Shown here piece by piece: positions 15,537-23,460 of a stretch of DNA of 43,806 bases. Source of the DNA: Chloroflexota bacterium (GTDB lineage: Bacteria > Chloroflexota > Anaerolineae > Promineifilales > Promineifilaceae); NCBI GenBank assembly GCA_022616275.1, contig JAKEFB010000279.1:1-43806 (forward strand). Reading direction: 5' to 3'. Numbering within the stretch: the first letter of the stretch is position 1; each line of letters begins with the position of its first letter. The position numbers and the translations under genes are program-made. The notes below the pieces were generated by a model. It searched no databases. It saw only the letters and a list, made by a program, of their open reading frames with translations, and had not been told where the DNA came from.

Positions 15537-16502
15537 CCTTTGTTGGGCAACAATAACGGCCCCCCAGGGACCGGCCGGGTAATCGGGCGGGACCAGCTCC
15601 AGGATAGCCGGGTTCAGCATCGCCTCGGCCAGGACAGAGTGGCGGCGCTGGTTTTCCCACTCCCGCAAGATCGGCTGGAGAAAAGCCTGGCCGGCGCGTG
15701 ACACCCCGCCGCCCAGCAAGATTTTGCTCACGTCCAGGGTCATGACCAGGTTTTGCAACGCCCGTCCCAGATAATGGCCGGCCCGATCGGCGACGGCCAG
15801 GGCCAGCCTGTCCCCGGCCTGGGCCGCCTGGTAGACGTCCTGGGCCGTCACCCCTTCGCCCAGCGCCACCAGCGCGCTCTCCTCGCCCCTGGCTACGGCC
15901 GTCCGGGCCTGTTCGGCAATAGCCGGCCCGGCGGCCATCGCTTCCAGGCAACCCCAATTGCCGCACTGGCAGCGCCGGCCGTTGGCCTCGACGACCATGT
16001 GCCCAACTTCGCCGGCCACGCCCCGCTCGCCCCGGTATAGCCGGCCGTTCAAAATCAGGCCGGCGGCAATCCCGGTGCCGATACTGACAAAGAGCATATT
16101 GTTCAGCGCTTGGCGCTGCTTTAACCGCCAGTACCCCCCTACAGTGGCCATGCGCACATCGTTATCCAGGAAAACCGGCCGCCGGAAGGCCGCGGCCAGC
16201 GCCTCTCCCAGGGGGAATTCATGTATATTGAGGTTGACCGCCAGGCGGACCACCCCTGTCGCCGGGTCCACGTGGCCGGGCGCCCCCACCCCCACCGCCG
16301 CCACCTGTTCCAGCGTCGCCCCGGCCTGGCCCAGCGCTTGCCGGGCCGCCCGATCAATGCTGGCCACTACCCGCTCCGGCGAGGCGCTATCCGTCTCCTG
16401 CACCGCCCGGCCGCGCGCCTCGTGCCTCTGGTCGGCCAGCAGCGCCTCGACCTTCGTCCCTCCCACGTCAATTCCCAGCCACAACCGCGCCGCATCACTC
16501 AT
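15519..16502 (-). CDS. ROK-family sugar kinase
   Basis: A 327-residue kinase of the ROK family. The phosphate-binding LGIDVGGTKVEALL is at the N-terminus. FLDNDVRMAT (near 105) carries the catalytic Asp. GTGIAAGLILNG binds nucleotide, and GEVGHMVVEANGRRCQCGNWGCLE is the zinc-binding signature. There is no HTH domain, so it is an enzyme rather than a repressor. With nagA and the SIS enzyme downstream, GlcNAc or glucosamine is the likely substrate; glucose or ManNAc kinases look alike. The final residues come from the CAAC repeat (15480-15536), so the C-terminus may have been reset. Its ATG follows a TGAG-rich repeat (16503-16541). Confidence 0.88.
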   Translation of the reverse strand: MSDAARLWLGIDVGGTKVEALLADQRHEARGRAVQETDSASPERVVASIDRAARQALGQAGATLEQVAAVGVGAPGHVDPATGVVRLAVNLNIHEFPLGEALAAAFRRPVFLDNDVRMATVGGYWRLKQRQALNNMLFVSIGTGIAAGLILNGRLYRGERGVAGEVGHMVVEANGRRCQCGNWGCLEAMAAGPAIAEQARTAVARGEESALVALGEGVTAQDVYQAAQAGDRLALAVADRAGHYLGRALQNLVMTLDVSKILLGGGVSRAGQAFLQPILREWENQRRHSVLAEAMLNPAILELVPPDYPAGPWGAVIVAQQRLEDSW

Positions 16503-16541
16503 TGCTCGTCACTCAGCCCTCAGTCCTCAGCCCTCAGTCCT
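16503..16541. repeat. CAGTCCTCAGCCCT short tandem repeat
   Basis: CACTCAGCCCTCAGTCCTCA then GCCCTCAGTCCTCTA. It is the entire spacer between the ROK repressor and the ROK kinase and touches the stop of one and the start of the other. The same words recur inside purL at 27076-27102. Confidence 0.7.
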
Positions 16542-17687
16542 CTAAATAATTCCCAACTCCCCCTGCAAGACCATCGCCGAACTACCCAGGATGACCAAAT
16601 CGTCGTCGGCCGTGGCGTAGCTCAGGCGTGTTCCGGCCGCCAGCGACGGCAGCACCCGCCGCTCCAGCTCCGACCGGGCCGCCGCCAGGTAGAGGTCGCC
16701 AAATTGAGCGACCCGGCCGGCAACGACCAGGTGATGGACGTTGAAGCTGCCCACCAGCGCCGCCAGGCCCAGGCCCAAACAGCGCCCGGCCTGGACAACC
16801 ATCGCCTGCAACGCCTCATCCCCAGCCTGCACTGCCTTGACAATAGCTTCCCACTTCATTTCCCGCCCGGCGATCTGCTGCGCCTGGCGCAGGATGGCCC
16901 GCGTGCTGGCCACCGTCTCCAGGCAGCCGAAATTGCCGCAGGTACATAGCTCCCGGCCGTTGGCCACCACCAGGTGGCCGATTTCCCCGGCCCCAAAGCC
17001 GTCGCCATAGTACGGCTGGCCGTTGAGGACGATCCCGGCCCCAATCCCCTGGCCAACCTTGACCACGATCAGGTGGCTGCTGTCGCGCGGCTGGCCAAAA
17101 GTATACTCGGCCAGGGCGGCCATGTGGCTGTCGTTGGCCAGGTAAACCGGCTTCTGGTAACGGCCGGCCAGCAGGTCGCGCAGGGGCAGCTCATTCCAGC
17201 CCAGATTCACCGCCTGGCGGACGATGCCCTGGTGGGGATTGACCAGCCCCGGCGTGCCGAGGCCGAGGCCCAGCAGCGGGGCCGAGGCCACCTGGAGCAG
17301 GGCGTCTACCAATTGGTAGACCAGTTCTACGGCCGCCTGGCCCTTCCGCTGCTTAAGCGGATAATTGCGCCGCTCCACAATCTCCCCCCGCAAATTGACC
17401 AGCGCCCCGCGAAACGTCTGGCTGCCCAGGTCAACGGCCAGCAACTGGTGGGCGTCGTGGGCTACGTTCAGCAGCGTCGGCCGCTTCCCCCCGGCCGACG
17501 GCCCCGGCCCGCTCTCGACTACAAAGGCGGCGTCCAGCAGCCCGGTCACAATGGCGGAGACTGTCGGCCGGGCCAGCCGCGTCGCCCGGGCCACGTCCGC
17601 CCGGCTGATATTCCCCCTCTCGTAAATGGTCTTCAAGACCAGGCGGGTATTATGCTCTTTCGTCTGCTGGCGGGTAGCTTTTTTCAT
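16542..17687 (-). CDS. ROK-family transcriptional repressor (NagC/XylR type)
   Basis: A 381-residue regulator. An N-terminal winged helix (about 8-75: NTRLVLKTIYERGNISRADVARATRLARPTVSAIVTGLL) binds DNA. A ROK sugar-binding domain follows (LLAVDLGSQTFRGALV, LANDSHMAAL, GQGIGAGIVLNG) with the zinc motif GEIGHLVVANGRELCTCGNFGCLE. Known relatives release DNA on binding a sugar or sugar phosphate. It heads the minus-strand block of kinase, nagA and SIS enzyme, so it likely represses that operon and itself. A 29-bp palindrome (17691-17719) three bases before the start codon is the probable operator. No ribosome site is visible before the ATG, as the palindrome occupies that space. Confidence 0.9.
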   Translation of the reverse strand: MKKATRQQTKEHNTRLVLKTIYERGNISRADVARATRLARPTVSAIVTGLLDAAFVVESGPGPSAGGKRPTLLNVAHDAHQLLAVDLGSQTFRGALVNLRGEIVERRNYPLKQRKGQAAVELVYQLVDALLQVASAPLLGLGLGTPGLVNPHQGIVRQAVNLGWNELPLRDLLAGRYQKPVYLANDSHMAALAEYTFGQPRDSSHLIVVKVGQGIGAGIVLNGQPYYGDGFGAGEIGHLVVANGRELCTCGNFGCLETVASTRAILRQAQQIAGREMKWEAIVKAVQAGDEALQAMVVQAGRCLGLGLAALVGSFNVHHLVVAGRVAQFGDLYLAAARSELERRVLPSLAAGTRLSYATADDDLVILGSSAMVLQGELGII

Positions 17688-17690
17688 GGC

Positions 17691-17719
17691 GCTTAGTAAG
17701 TTAATCTAACTTACTAAGC
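17691..17719 (-). promoter_or_regulatory. ROK-repressor operator, perfect 13+3+13 palindrome
   Basis: GCTTAGTAAGTTA, ATC, TAACTTACTAAGC: both arms are perfect. The TTAGTAAGTT core resembles operators of ROK repressors. It lies between the -10 box of the minus-strand promoter (17720-17725) and the start codon, so it covers the expected transcription start. The cupin gene on the other strand begins 93 bp away and could also be affected. Confidence 0.85.
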
Positions 17720-17748
17720 AGTGTACACAAGCGGTTATTGGCTGTCAA
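17720..17748 (-). promoter_or_regulatory. Sigma-70 promoter of the ROK repressor / amino-sugar operon
   Basis: On the minus strand TTGACA (17743-17748) is followed after exactly 17 bp by TACACT (17720-17725). Transcription would begin about seven bases further on, inside the operator. The resulting leader is only ~25 nt. Confidence 0.65.
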
Positions 17749-17811
17749 TCGGAGACTTTGATGATCTTTTTTTGGTCCCTGTGCTACACTATGCCTAAAA
17801 GGAGAAAGAAG

Positions 17812-18510
17812 ATGCCAACAATCACCACAGGACGCACCCTTGATCAGAATAGACATCCCATCAATGGCACCGGGTTCGACTATGACAGCGACGACCGCCT
17901 TGCACAGCTTCTCAACCAACGAATATCGCCGCTCTTTTCTCAGCCGATAACGGGGGAATGGATTTTCGCCCTCATCCTGTCAAAAGACACCCAAGGGGAA
18001 TTTGAACGGGGCGTGGTTGTCTTCAGACCCGGAAACTCAGGCCCACCCGAACACTTTCATCCCACCTACGACGAGCATTTCGACATCGTGCAGGGCGAAT
18101 TTATCTTCAAGCTTGACGGCAAAGAGCGACGCGCCGGCGCCGGGGAACAACTGGTTGTCAAGAAAGGGACGCCCCACACTTTTCGTTGCATAGGTGATCG
18201 GTATGGCGTCGTGATCGGGGAGACACGGCCAGCAGCCCGAACCGGCGAAGTCATTCCAACGCTCTTTGGCATGGCGCACGAAGGCGCGCTCACTCCCCAA
18301 GGGCAACCGAAGTTCCTGCAGGCGATGGTCATAGGGAGTGAGTACGCCAACGACACTGTTTTTACCAACCCGCCACCGAGGATCGCCATCCCTGTTGCCA
18401 AAGCGCTGGCTCCCCTCGGCCGTATGCGGGGATACCGTCCGACCTATGCCAAATACGCTGAGGAAACCTGGTGGAGCGCCCATGTAGAACAACCCCTGAG
18501 ACACCAATGA
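17812..18510 (+). CDS. Cupin-domain protein
   Basis: A 232-residue protein. The ATG at 17812 is chosen because AAAGGAGAAAG lies directly upstream; the frame is open to 17758. The conserved cupin barrel is in the middle: motif 1 GPPEHFHPTYDEHFDIVQGEF supplies two His and a Glu for metal binding, and motif 2 is KKGTPHTFRCIG with a third His. The family ranges from sugar isomerases to dioxygenases and binding proteins, so the reaction is not known. Its TGA overlaps the next ATG (ATGA at 18507), making it co-translated with the crotonase. It is divergent from the ROK repressor and may share its operator. Confidence 0.8.
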   Translation: MPTITTGRTLDQNRHPINGTGFDYDSDDRLAQLLNQRISPLFSQPITGEWIFALILSKDTQGEFERGVVVFRPGNSGPPEHFHPTYDEHFDIVQGEFIFKLDGKERRAGAGEQLVVKKGTPHTFRCIGDRYGVVIGETRPAARTGEVIPTLFGMAHEGALTPQGQPKFLQAMVIGSEYANDTVFTNPPPRIAIPVAKALAPLGRMRGYRPTYAKYAEETWWSAHVEQPLRHQ

Positions 18511-19295
18511 GCGCCGGAAACGTCACCACCGAGCGGCGGGGGCACGTTCTTTTAATGGGCCTGGACCGGGCGGCCAAGCGCAACGCTTTTGACCTGGCGA
18601 TGTACCACGCCCTGGCGGCCGCCTATGGCGAGCTGGAGCGGGACGGCGAGCTGCGCTGCGGGCTCTTGTTTGCCCACGGCGACCACTTTACGGCCGGCCT
18701 CGACCTCGTCGCCTGGGCGCCCTATTTCCAGAGCGGCCAATACCCGCCACTACCGGCCGGCGCCGTGGACCCGCTCGGCCTGGAGGAGAGTAACCGCGTC
18801 GCCAAGCCGGTCGTCATGGCCGTCCAGGGCATTTGCCTGACCCTGGGCATCGAACTCCTGTTGGCCAGCGACGTCCGCGTCGCCGCCAGCGACACCCGTT
18901 TTGCCCAGATTGAAATCAAGCGCGGCATTTATCCCGTCGGCGGAGCTACCGTCCGTTTCATCCAGGAAGCCGGCTGGGGCAACGCCATGCGCTACCTGTT
19001 GACCGGCGACGAGTTCGACGCGGCCGAGGCTTACCGCATCGGCCTGATCCAGCAGGTCGTCGAACCCGGCCGGCAGCTCGAAGCAGCCCTTCAAATAGCC
19101 GAGAGTATCGCTGCCCAGGCTCCCCTGGGCGTCTACGCCAGCCTCAAATCTGCCCGCCTGGCCCGCGCCCGGGGCGAGCCGGCCGCCCTGGCCCGCCTGT
19201 TGCCCGACCTGGCGCCGCTGATGGGCAGCGAAGACGTGCAGGAGGGCCTCCAATCTTTCATCGAGCGCCGCCCGGCCGCTTTCAAAGGGCGATAA
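18507..19295 (+). CDS. Crotonase-family (enoyl-CoA hydratase/isomerase) protein
   Basis: A 262-residue enzyme starting at the ATG that overlaps the cupin stop. Crotonase signatures: RAAKRNAFDLAMYHALAAAY, the oxyanion segment GDHFTAGLDLV, VQGICLTLGIELLLASDVRVA with the first catalytic Glu, and FAQIEIKRGIYPVGGATVRF with the second. The C-terminus ends in the typical FIERRPAAFKGR helix. Both glutamates point to a hydratase, although family members also isomerise or hydrolyse CoA esters. It converges on the S9 peptidase with only a few bases between stops. Confidence 0.88.
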   Translation: MSAGNVTTERRGHVLLMGLDRAAKRNAFDLAMYHALAAAYGELERDGELRCGLLFAHGDHFTAGLDLVAWAPYFQSGQYPPLPAGAVDPLGLEESNRVAKPVVMAVQGICLTLGIELLLASDVRVAASDTRFAQIEIKRGIYPVGGATVRFIQEAGWGNAMRYLLTGDEFDAAEAYRIGLIQQVVEPGRQLEAALQIAESIAAQAPLGVYASLKSARLARARGEPAALARLLPDLAPLMGSEDVQEGLQSFIERRPAAFKGR

Positions 19296-19299
19296 CGCT

Positions 19300-21135
19300 C
19301 TAAACGTACCGCTTGAGAAAGGCCACCACGGCCGGATAAGCCACCAGCTTATTGGCCAACTTCACCAGCCCGTGCCCTTCGTCTTCAAAGAGCAAATACT
19401 CGACCGGCACGTCCCGCTGCCGCAGCGCGGCCACGATTTGCGCCGCCTCGCCGGCCGGCACGCGCGGGTCGTTAGCCCCGTGAATGACCATCAGTGGCGC
19501 GGTAATTTTGTCCACCTGGTGGATGGGCGAGATGCCGGCCAGGAACTCCCGGTCCCGTTCCAGGCTGCCGTACTCCTTCTCCCGGTGGGCGCGGCGATAG
19601 CTGCTGGTGTTCTCCAGGAAAGTGACAAAATTGCTGATCCCTACCAGGCAGACCCCGGCCGCCCACAAGTCGGGATACGTCGTCAGGGCAGCCAGGACCA
19701 TGAACCCGCCGTAACTGCCGCCGTAGACGGCCAGGCGGCGGCCGTCTATCTCCGGCCGGGCCTGGAGCCAGGCGGCGGCGTGGGCCAGGTCGGCCACCGA
19801 CTCCATCCGCCTTTCCACGTCGTCCAGGTGGCTGTAAGCCTTGCCGTAGCCGGTCGAGCCGCGCACGTTGGGGGCCAGGACGGCGTAGCCGTGGCCGGCC
19901 AGGTACTGGATCAGAAAATTGAAGGCGGCCAAGCTCTGCCCTTCCGGCCCGCCGTGGACGACGATCACCGCCGGCGCCGGGCCATTTTGCCCGGCCGGCC
20001 GGTAAAACCAGGCCGGGATAGTCCGGCCGTCGAAGGTCGGATAGCGGACCAGCTCTGGGGCGGCGAAGGCGGCCCGGGGCAAGCCACCGTGCGAGGAGCG
20101 CGTCACCGGCCAGGACTGGTTGGCGGCCATATCCCAGATAAACACGTCCGCCGTCCGGGTCGGACTGGTGAAGGAAAAGGCCAGCCGGCGCGAATCGGGG
20201 GCAAAGACCGGCCGGTCGAGGAGCGCGCTCATTACGCCGGGCGTGCCGTCCAGAACCGGCGCGGCCCACTGCTGCCCGGTTGCCAGGTCCAGGGCTTGCA
20301 GCTCGCCCACGCCGTCCACGTTGACGACAAGGGCCAGCTTTCGCCCGTCCGGCGACAGGGCAAACGTCTCAATGTCCCATTCCCGGCTGGCCAGCGGCCG
20401 CAGCCCCAGGTCGTTCAGCTCCAGGTGGGCCAGAACCATGAAATCAGAGACCTTGTCGGTATTCACCAGCAGCGACCGGCCGCCGGGCAGGTAACGCACC
20501 GGGCCGTAACGCGCCTCCTCGCCGGCCGGGCTTAACGGCCGGACTACACCCGTATTCAGCTCTATCTCGAATAAATCGTGCTGGAAGGAAGCCGCTGCCC
20601 GGACAAACGCGGCCCGCCGGCCGTTCGGGGCCAGGGCTACGTGCCACAGGAAGCCAGGCTGGTCGTTCGGCCACAGCAAACGCGCCGGGCCGTCCAGTGG
20701 TTGCAAGTAAAGGTCAAACAGCATCGGGTCGCGGCGGTTGGCGGCAAAGAGGAAGGAATGGCCGTCGGCCGACCACTCGCCAAAGAGGTGCATGGCCTCT
20801 TCGTAACCGGCGGTGAGCGCCGTTTCCGTCGCCCCGTCGGCCGAAAGGAGGAACAACTGGGCCTTTTCGTTGCCCCCGACGTCGCGGGCGTACAGCAGCC
20901 GGCCGTCGCCGGCGGCCGGCGAAAACCAGGCCCCCATGACCCGGTCGCCGGCAAAAGACAGTTGTTCCGGCCAGGGCAAGGGCTCGCCGGCCGAGGCCAG
21001 CCGGTCCCCTTCCACCTGCCAGACCTGCGGCAGGCCGGTGATATTGCTCAAAAAAGCCAGCCGCCGGCCGTCGCCGGAAAAGACCGGCCCATAGGCCTGG
21101 CGGATATTCAGATAGCGGGAGATAGCATAGTTCAT
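19300..21135 (-). CDS. S9-family serine peptidase (acylaminoacyl-peptidase/prolyl-oligopeptidase-like)
   Basis: A 611-residue enzyme. Residues 1-~340 form a beta-propeller with repeats such as GPVFSGDGRRLAFLSN, ALSPDGRKLALVVN and VFAPDSRRLAFSF. The C-terminal alpha/beta-hydrolase carries the catalytic triad: Ser474 in YGGSYGGFMV, Asp556 in HGANDPRVP and His588 in EDEGHGL. HGGPEGQ forms the oxyanion hole. There is no signal peptide, so it acts in the cytoplasm on short or acylated peptides. The gap 21136-21280 separates it from the divergent purH; it contains AT-rich promoter-like sequence for both genes. Confidence 0.93.
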   Translation of the reverse strand: MNYAISRYLNIRQAYGPVFSGDGRRLAFLSNITGLPQVWQVEGDRLASAGEPLPWPEQLSFAGDRVMGAWFSPAAGDGRLLYARDVGGNEKAQLFLLSADGATETALTAGYEEAMHLFGEWSADGHSFLFAANRRDPMLFDLYLQPLDGPARLLWPNDQPGFLWHVALAPNGRRAAFVRAAASFQHDLFEIELNTGVVRPLSPAGEEARYGPVRYLPGGRSLLVNTDKVSDFMVLAHLELNDLGLRPLASREWDIETFALSPDGRKLALVVNVDGVGELQALDLATGQQWAAPVLDGTPGVMSALLDRPVFAPDSRRLAFSFTSPTRTADVFIWDMAANQSWPVTRSSHGGLPRAAFAAPELVRYPTFDGRTIPAWFYRPAGQNGPAPAVIVVHGGPEGQSLAAFNFLIQYLAGHGYAVLAPNVRGSTGYGKAYSHLDDVERRMESVADLAHAAAWLQARPEIDGRRLAVYGGSYGGFMVLAALTTYPDLWAAGVCLVGISNFVTFLENTSSYRRAHREKEYGSLERDREFLAGISPIHQVDKITAPLMVIHGANDPRVPAGEAAQIVAALRQRDVPVEYLLFEDEGHGLVKLANKLVAYPAVVAFLKRYV

Positions 21136-21280
21136 AATTTTCTTTGTGGACTCATCAACAACGGTAAGTGGCTCTTCTTCGTATAATTTTGCCTATTGTA
21201 CAACAACATCGTGTTGGCAATAATTGGGGCAACTACCCAATTACTTGTTCCCCCTGCTTGATTTTGGTAACTTCCTCGCT
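21136..21280. promoter_or_regulatory. Divergent promoter region of the S9 peptidase and purH
   Basis: An AT-rich stretch. On the plus strand TTGTAC, 17 bp, AATAAT (about 21197-21225) could serve purH. On the minus strand TTATAC is a candidate -10 for the peptidase. TTGCC and GGCAA (21189-21217) are inverted around CAACA-TCG-TGTTG, a possible operator. None of the boxes is strong. Confidence 0.35.
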
Positions 21281-22807
21281 ATGATAAAACGCGCCATTCT
21301 TTCCGTACACGACAAAAACGGCCTGGTCTCCCTGGCCCAGGCCCTGGTGGAAATGGAGTGGGAAGTGGTAGCCAGCGGCGGCACGGCCCAGGCCCTGCGC
21401 GCGGCCGACCTGGCCGTGTTGGACGTGGCCGAAGTGACCGGCGCGCCGGAAATGCTCGGCGGCCGGGTCAAGACCCTCCATCCGGCCGTCCACGGCGGCA
21501 TCCTGGCTCGCGATACGGCCGAGGACCGGGCCGACCTGGCTGCCCAGGGCATCGCCCTCGTTGACCTGGTCGTCTGCAACCTCTACCCCTTCCAGGAAAC
21601 GGTCGCCAGGCCGGACGTCAGCCTGGCCGAGGCGGTCGAGCAAATTGACATCGGCGGCGTCACCCTGTTGCGGGCCGCCGCTAAGAACTTCGACCGCGTC
21701 ACCGTCTTGTGCGACCCGGCCGATTACGGCGTTGTGCTGGCCGAGCTGGGCCAGGCCGGTGGGGTCAGCAGTGATACTCGCCACCGGCTGGCCGTCAAAG
21801 CCTTTGCCCACACCGCCGCCTACGACGCCGCCATCGTCACCTGGTTCAACCGCGATACCTCCCTCCCCCCAACCCTCCACCTGGCCCTGGAGCGCGCCCA
21901 GGAGCTTCGCTACGGCGAAAACCCCCACCAGGCCGGCGCGCGCTACCGGGAAACAGGGGCCACCGGCTGGTGGGATTCCGTTGTCCAGCACTCCGGCATG
22001 GCCCTCAGCTACCTCAACCTCTACGACGCCGAGGCCGCCTGGCGGCTCGTCCATGACCTGGGGAGTGAGCCGGCGGCCGTCATCATCAAGCACGCCAACC
22101 CTTGCGGCGTCGCCGTCGCCGCCGATATTTCGGCCGCCTACCACCTGGCCTTCGAGTGCGACCCCAAGTCAGCCTTCGGCGGCATCGTCGCCCTCAACCG
22201 GCCGGTGAGCGAAGCGCTGGCCACCGAAATTGCCGCCAACCCCAAAGCCGACGTCCTCATCGCCCCCGCCTTCGACCCGGCCGCCCGTGAGCTGTTGGCC
22301 GCTAAACGGAAGAATATGCGCGTGTTGGAGGCTCAACCTCCCGGCCGGCCGGGCATGGTCTTCAGTCGGGTAGACGCCGGCTTCCTGGTCCAGCAGCCGG
22401 ATAGTATCAACCTGGACCGCTCCACCTGGCGCGTCGCCAGCCAGGCCCGGCCGAGCGAGGCCCAATGGGGCGACATCGAGCTGGCCTGGATTATCTGCGC
22501 CTATACCAAGTCCAACGCCATCGTCCTGGTCGCCAACGGCGTGGCCTGGGGTGTTGGCGCCGGCCAGCAAAGCCGGGTGGACGCCGGCGAGTTAGCCGCC
22601 AGGAAAGCGGCCGGGCGGGCGGCCGGCGGCGCCTGCGCCAGCGACGCCTTCTACCCCTTCCGCGACGGCATTGACGCCGCCGCGGCCGCCGGGGCCAGCG
22701 CCGTCATCCAGCCCGGCGGCTCCATCCGCGACGAAGAAATCATCCAGGCGGCCGACGAGCATGGCCTGGTCATGGTCTTCACCGGCGAGCGCCATTTCCG
22801 GCACTAA
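21281..22807 (+). CDS. purH: Bifunctional AICAR transformylase / IMP cyclohydrolase
   Basis: A 508-residue enzyme for the last two steps of IMP synthesis: formylation of AICAR and closure to IMP. The N-terminal MGS-like cyclohydrolase domain begins [22 protein letters not shown] with [17 protein letters not shown] and [10 protein letters not shown]. The C-terminal transformylase has [21 protein letters not shown] (catalytic Lys-His), [17 protein letters not shown] and the ending [30 protein letters not shown]. The ATG at 21281 matches the family start; the frame is open further upstream. No clear ribosome site is seen. Its stop lies exactly where the antisense toxin remnant breaks off (22808). 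Confidence 0.96.
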   Translation: MIKRAILSVHDKNGLVSLAQALVEMEWEVVASGGTAQALRAADLAVLDVAEVTGAPEMLGGRVKTLHPAVHGGILARDTAEDRADLAAQGIALVDLVVCNLYPFQETVARPDVSLAEAVEQIDIGGVTLLRAAAKNFDRVTVLCDPADYGVVLAELGQAGGVSSDTRHRLAVKAFAHTAAYDAAIVTWFNRDTSLPPTLHLALERAQELRYGENPHQAGARYRETGATGWWDSVVQHSGMALSYLNLYDAEAAWRLVHDLGSEPAAVIIKHANPCGVAVAADISAAYHLAFECDPKSAFGGIVALNRPVSEALATEIAANPKADVLIAPAFDPAARELLAAKRKNMRVLEAQPPGRPGMVFSRVDAGFLVQQPDSINLDRSTWRVASQARPSEAQWGDIELAWIICAYTKSNAIVLVANGVAWGVGAGQQSRVDAGELAARKAAGRAAGGACASDAFYPFRDGIDAAAAAGASAVIQPGGSIRDEEIIQAADEHGLVMVFTGERHFRH

Positions 22808-22957
22808 TTGGTTGTTAGCCGCATACAACAGTTGCTGCTCATCTGTCAAGCCTAAATTACCTGAGTCACGAGCGCAGGTGATAGAGACACCACGGCGCTG
22901 CAAGCCGGTTACTATCGGCAATGGAACGCTTTCGTTGGCGTAGATTCTAATGACCAC
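22808..22957 (-). pseudogene. Truncated DUF5615 (PIN-like) toxin
   Basis: The minus strand reads [52 protein letters not shown], the standard N-terminal third of DUF5615 proteins. The homology stops at the purH stop codon; beyond it the frame is only purH antisense. The Asp/Glu-containing core and the C-terminus are gone. The start overlaps the DUF433 antitoxin gene by 11 bp, as in intact pairs. It is therefore a toxin cut off next to or by the purH 3' end. Confidence 0.75.
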
Positions 22958-23255
22958 GAACTGGGCTTATTCTGGAAGGATACTGGTCTCGAAGTTCTGA
23001 AACAAGTTGCTCGCCGGCTATTATTTCGGCATCCAGCTCAGCTTGATTCTCATAATAATAGGAAAGTGCATCATGTATCTGAGCTAACGTGAGATGAGGG
23101 TGGGCTTCGATAATTTGATCAGGTGTCCAACCAAGGCGCTCATATTCAGTGGCAACTTGGGTCACTTTTATGCGAGTACCCGTAATGACCGCCTTACCGT
23201 CACATATGGCTGGGTTACGCTCAATATAACGGTGCTGCGTAGCTGTTTTCTCCAT
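22947..23255 (-). CDS. DUF433 antitoxin-like protein
   Basis: A 102-residue protein from the ATG at 23255 (MEKTATQHRYIERNPAICDG). DUF433 features: RNPAICDGKAVITGTRIKVTQVATEY, then LGWTPDQIIEAHPHLTLAQIHDALSYYYENQAELD. These form a winged-helix antitoxin usually paired with a DUF5615 PIN-like nuclease, as seen here. With the toxin truncated, the antitoxin is an orphan. It is transcribed against the purine genes, between purH and purL. Confidence 0.85.
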   Translation of the reverse strand: MEKTATQHRYIERNPAICDGKAVITGTRIKVTQVATEYERLGWTPDQIIEAHPHLTLAQIHDALSYYYENQAELDAEIIAGEQLVSELRDQYPSRISPVRGH

Positions 23256-23395
23256 ACCAAGAGTATAGCACAAATTTACCTATCCTTTCTTTACTTTCTG
23301 TGTTAAACTGGCGCAGTCTGCAACCCGGCCGTAGGGACAGACACGCGGAAGAGCAGCACCGTTACCAGGAACGACTTGACAAATGAGAAAGGCAA

Positions 23396-23428
23396 CGCAG
23401 GCGGGAAGCGTCCTTCCCTGTCCGCCTG
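23396..23428 (+). other. Two-tier stem-loop in the purL leader
   Basis: CAGGCG (23398-23403) pairs with CGCCTG (23423-23428). Inside, GGGAAG pairs with CTTCCC around the loop CGTC. It ends 21 bases before the ribosome site of purL, so it could affect translation. No known riboswitch was recognised. A TTGACA at 23375 has no matching -10. The rest of 23256-23460 shows nothing convincing. Confidence 0.4.
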
Positions 23429-23460
23429 TTAGAACTTGCCTGCCTTGCCGGAGAGTTATT

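Noticed and set aside
22592-22807. C-terminal part of the toxin frame overlapping purH
   Set aside because: Glycine-rich antisense of purH with no DUF5615 similarity.
23375-23403. TTGACA as a purL promoter
   Set aside because: No -10-like box occurs 16-18 bp downstream.
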